DNA of 64,000 bases from Calidifontimicrobium sp035325925 (GTDB taxonomy: Bacteria > Pseudomonadota > Gammaproteobacteria > Burkholderiales > Burkholderiaceae_C). The DNA lies in contig NZ_DAOKZA010000006.1 in assembly GCF_035325925.1 (NCBI RefSeq), forward strand, positions 1 to 64,000, given 5' to 3'. Made by a program: the position numbers and the translations under genes. A model generated the notes under the pieces. The model ran no database searches. It saw only the letters and a list, made by a program, of their open reading frames with translations, and had not been told where the DNA came from. Positions within the stretch are counted from its first letter, which is position 1. Each line of letters begins with the position of its first letter. Shown piece by piece: positions 63,927-64,000 of the stretch.

Positions 63927-64000
63927 CGGGGCATTCTAGGAAACGCGTCCGGGAGGCCGCAGGCTGCGTAGAATGCGCCACCGGGCCCAAATTCTGGCGC

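Overview
The window reads as a chromosomal stretch of a very GC-rich betaproteobacterium, most likely order Burkholderiales. Reasons: almost every third codon position is G or C, genes overlap by ATGA/GTGA/TGATG junctions, and the gene families are typical of that order (Mrp antiporter with fused A and B subunits, YbdK ligase, YegP, RsgA, DUF502, VC0807-like protein). I see about 55 protein-coding genes, no rRNA, no tRNA, no CRISPR array, no intact insertion sequence and no prophage. GC content, taxonomy and homology were judged by eye; no search was run.

Layout. 0.1-6 kb: an Smr-domain protein; a lower-GC patch (0.9-2.7 kb) holding a saccharopine-dehydrogenase-like reductase followed by a scar of gene fragments, one of them a MoxR ATPase piece; MtnP; a small cytochrome c; and an ATP-dependent DNA ligase. 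6-33 kb: an ion-homeostasis and energy-stress block with a Kef-type antiporter, the debris of a second (YbaL-type) antiporter, a complete six-gene Mrp Na+/H+ antiporter operon, two paralogous P-type cation ATPases, three two-domain universal stress proteins, a DASS-type anion transporter, a CaCA-type exchanger, a ribosome hibernation factor homologue, an acetyl-CoA synthetase, a YegP protein and a 2-oxoacid dehydrogenase set (E1 alpha, E1 beta, E2) that ends in a free acyl carrier protein. A near-consensus FNR/ANR-type box lies before the synthetase, and a weaker one lies before the cytochrome c gene. I infer that this block serves low-oxygen or low-energy survival.

33-40 kb: a membrane-lipid locus. 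A metallophosphoesterase resembling the lipid-remodelling phospholipase C PlcP, a diacylglycerol-glycosyltransferase-like protein and a phosphatidylserine decarboxylase form one operon. A PLP aminotransferase, a DUF962/Mpo1-like membrane protein and a GT4 glycosyltransferase flank it. Together they could replace phospholipids with glycolipids. 40-50 kb: a short MgtE, two fasciclin-domain secreted proteins, a tandem hairpin array, a luciferase-like oxidoreductase, a TonB-dependent receptor behind a DUF456 protein, a Tim44-like protein, a dual-specificity-type phosphatase, a cold-shock protein with long leader and clear terminator, and RsgA. 50-64 kb: a VOC protein divergent from a MarR regulator, an RluA-type pseudouridine synthase, an intradiol dioxygenase, an SDR plus enoyl-CoA hydratase pair, YbdK plus a CPA2 antiporter, an S10-type peptidase, small secreted and lipoprotein genes, a DUF502 protein and a UvrD-type helicase.

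The strongest leads are the acyl carrier protein attached to a 2-oxoacid dehydrogenase operon, the putative lipid-remodelling locus, the antiporter and MoxR gene remnants, a 25-codon micro-ORF coupled to both E1 genes, and two tandem hairpin arrays used as intergenic elements.
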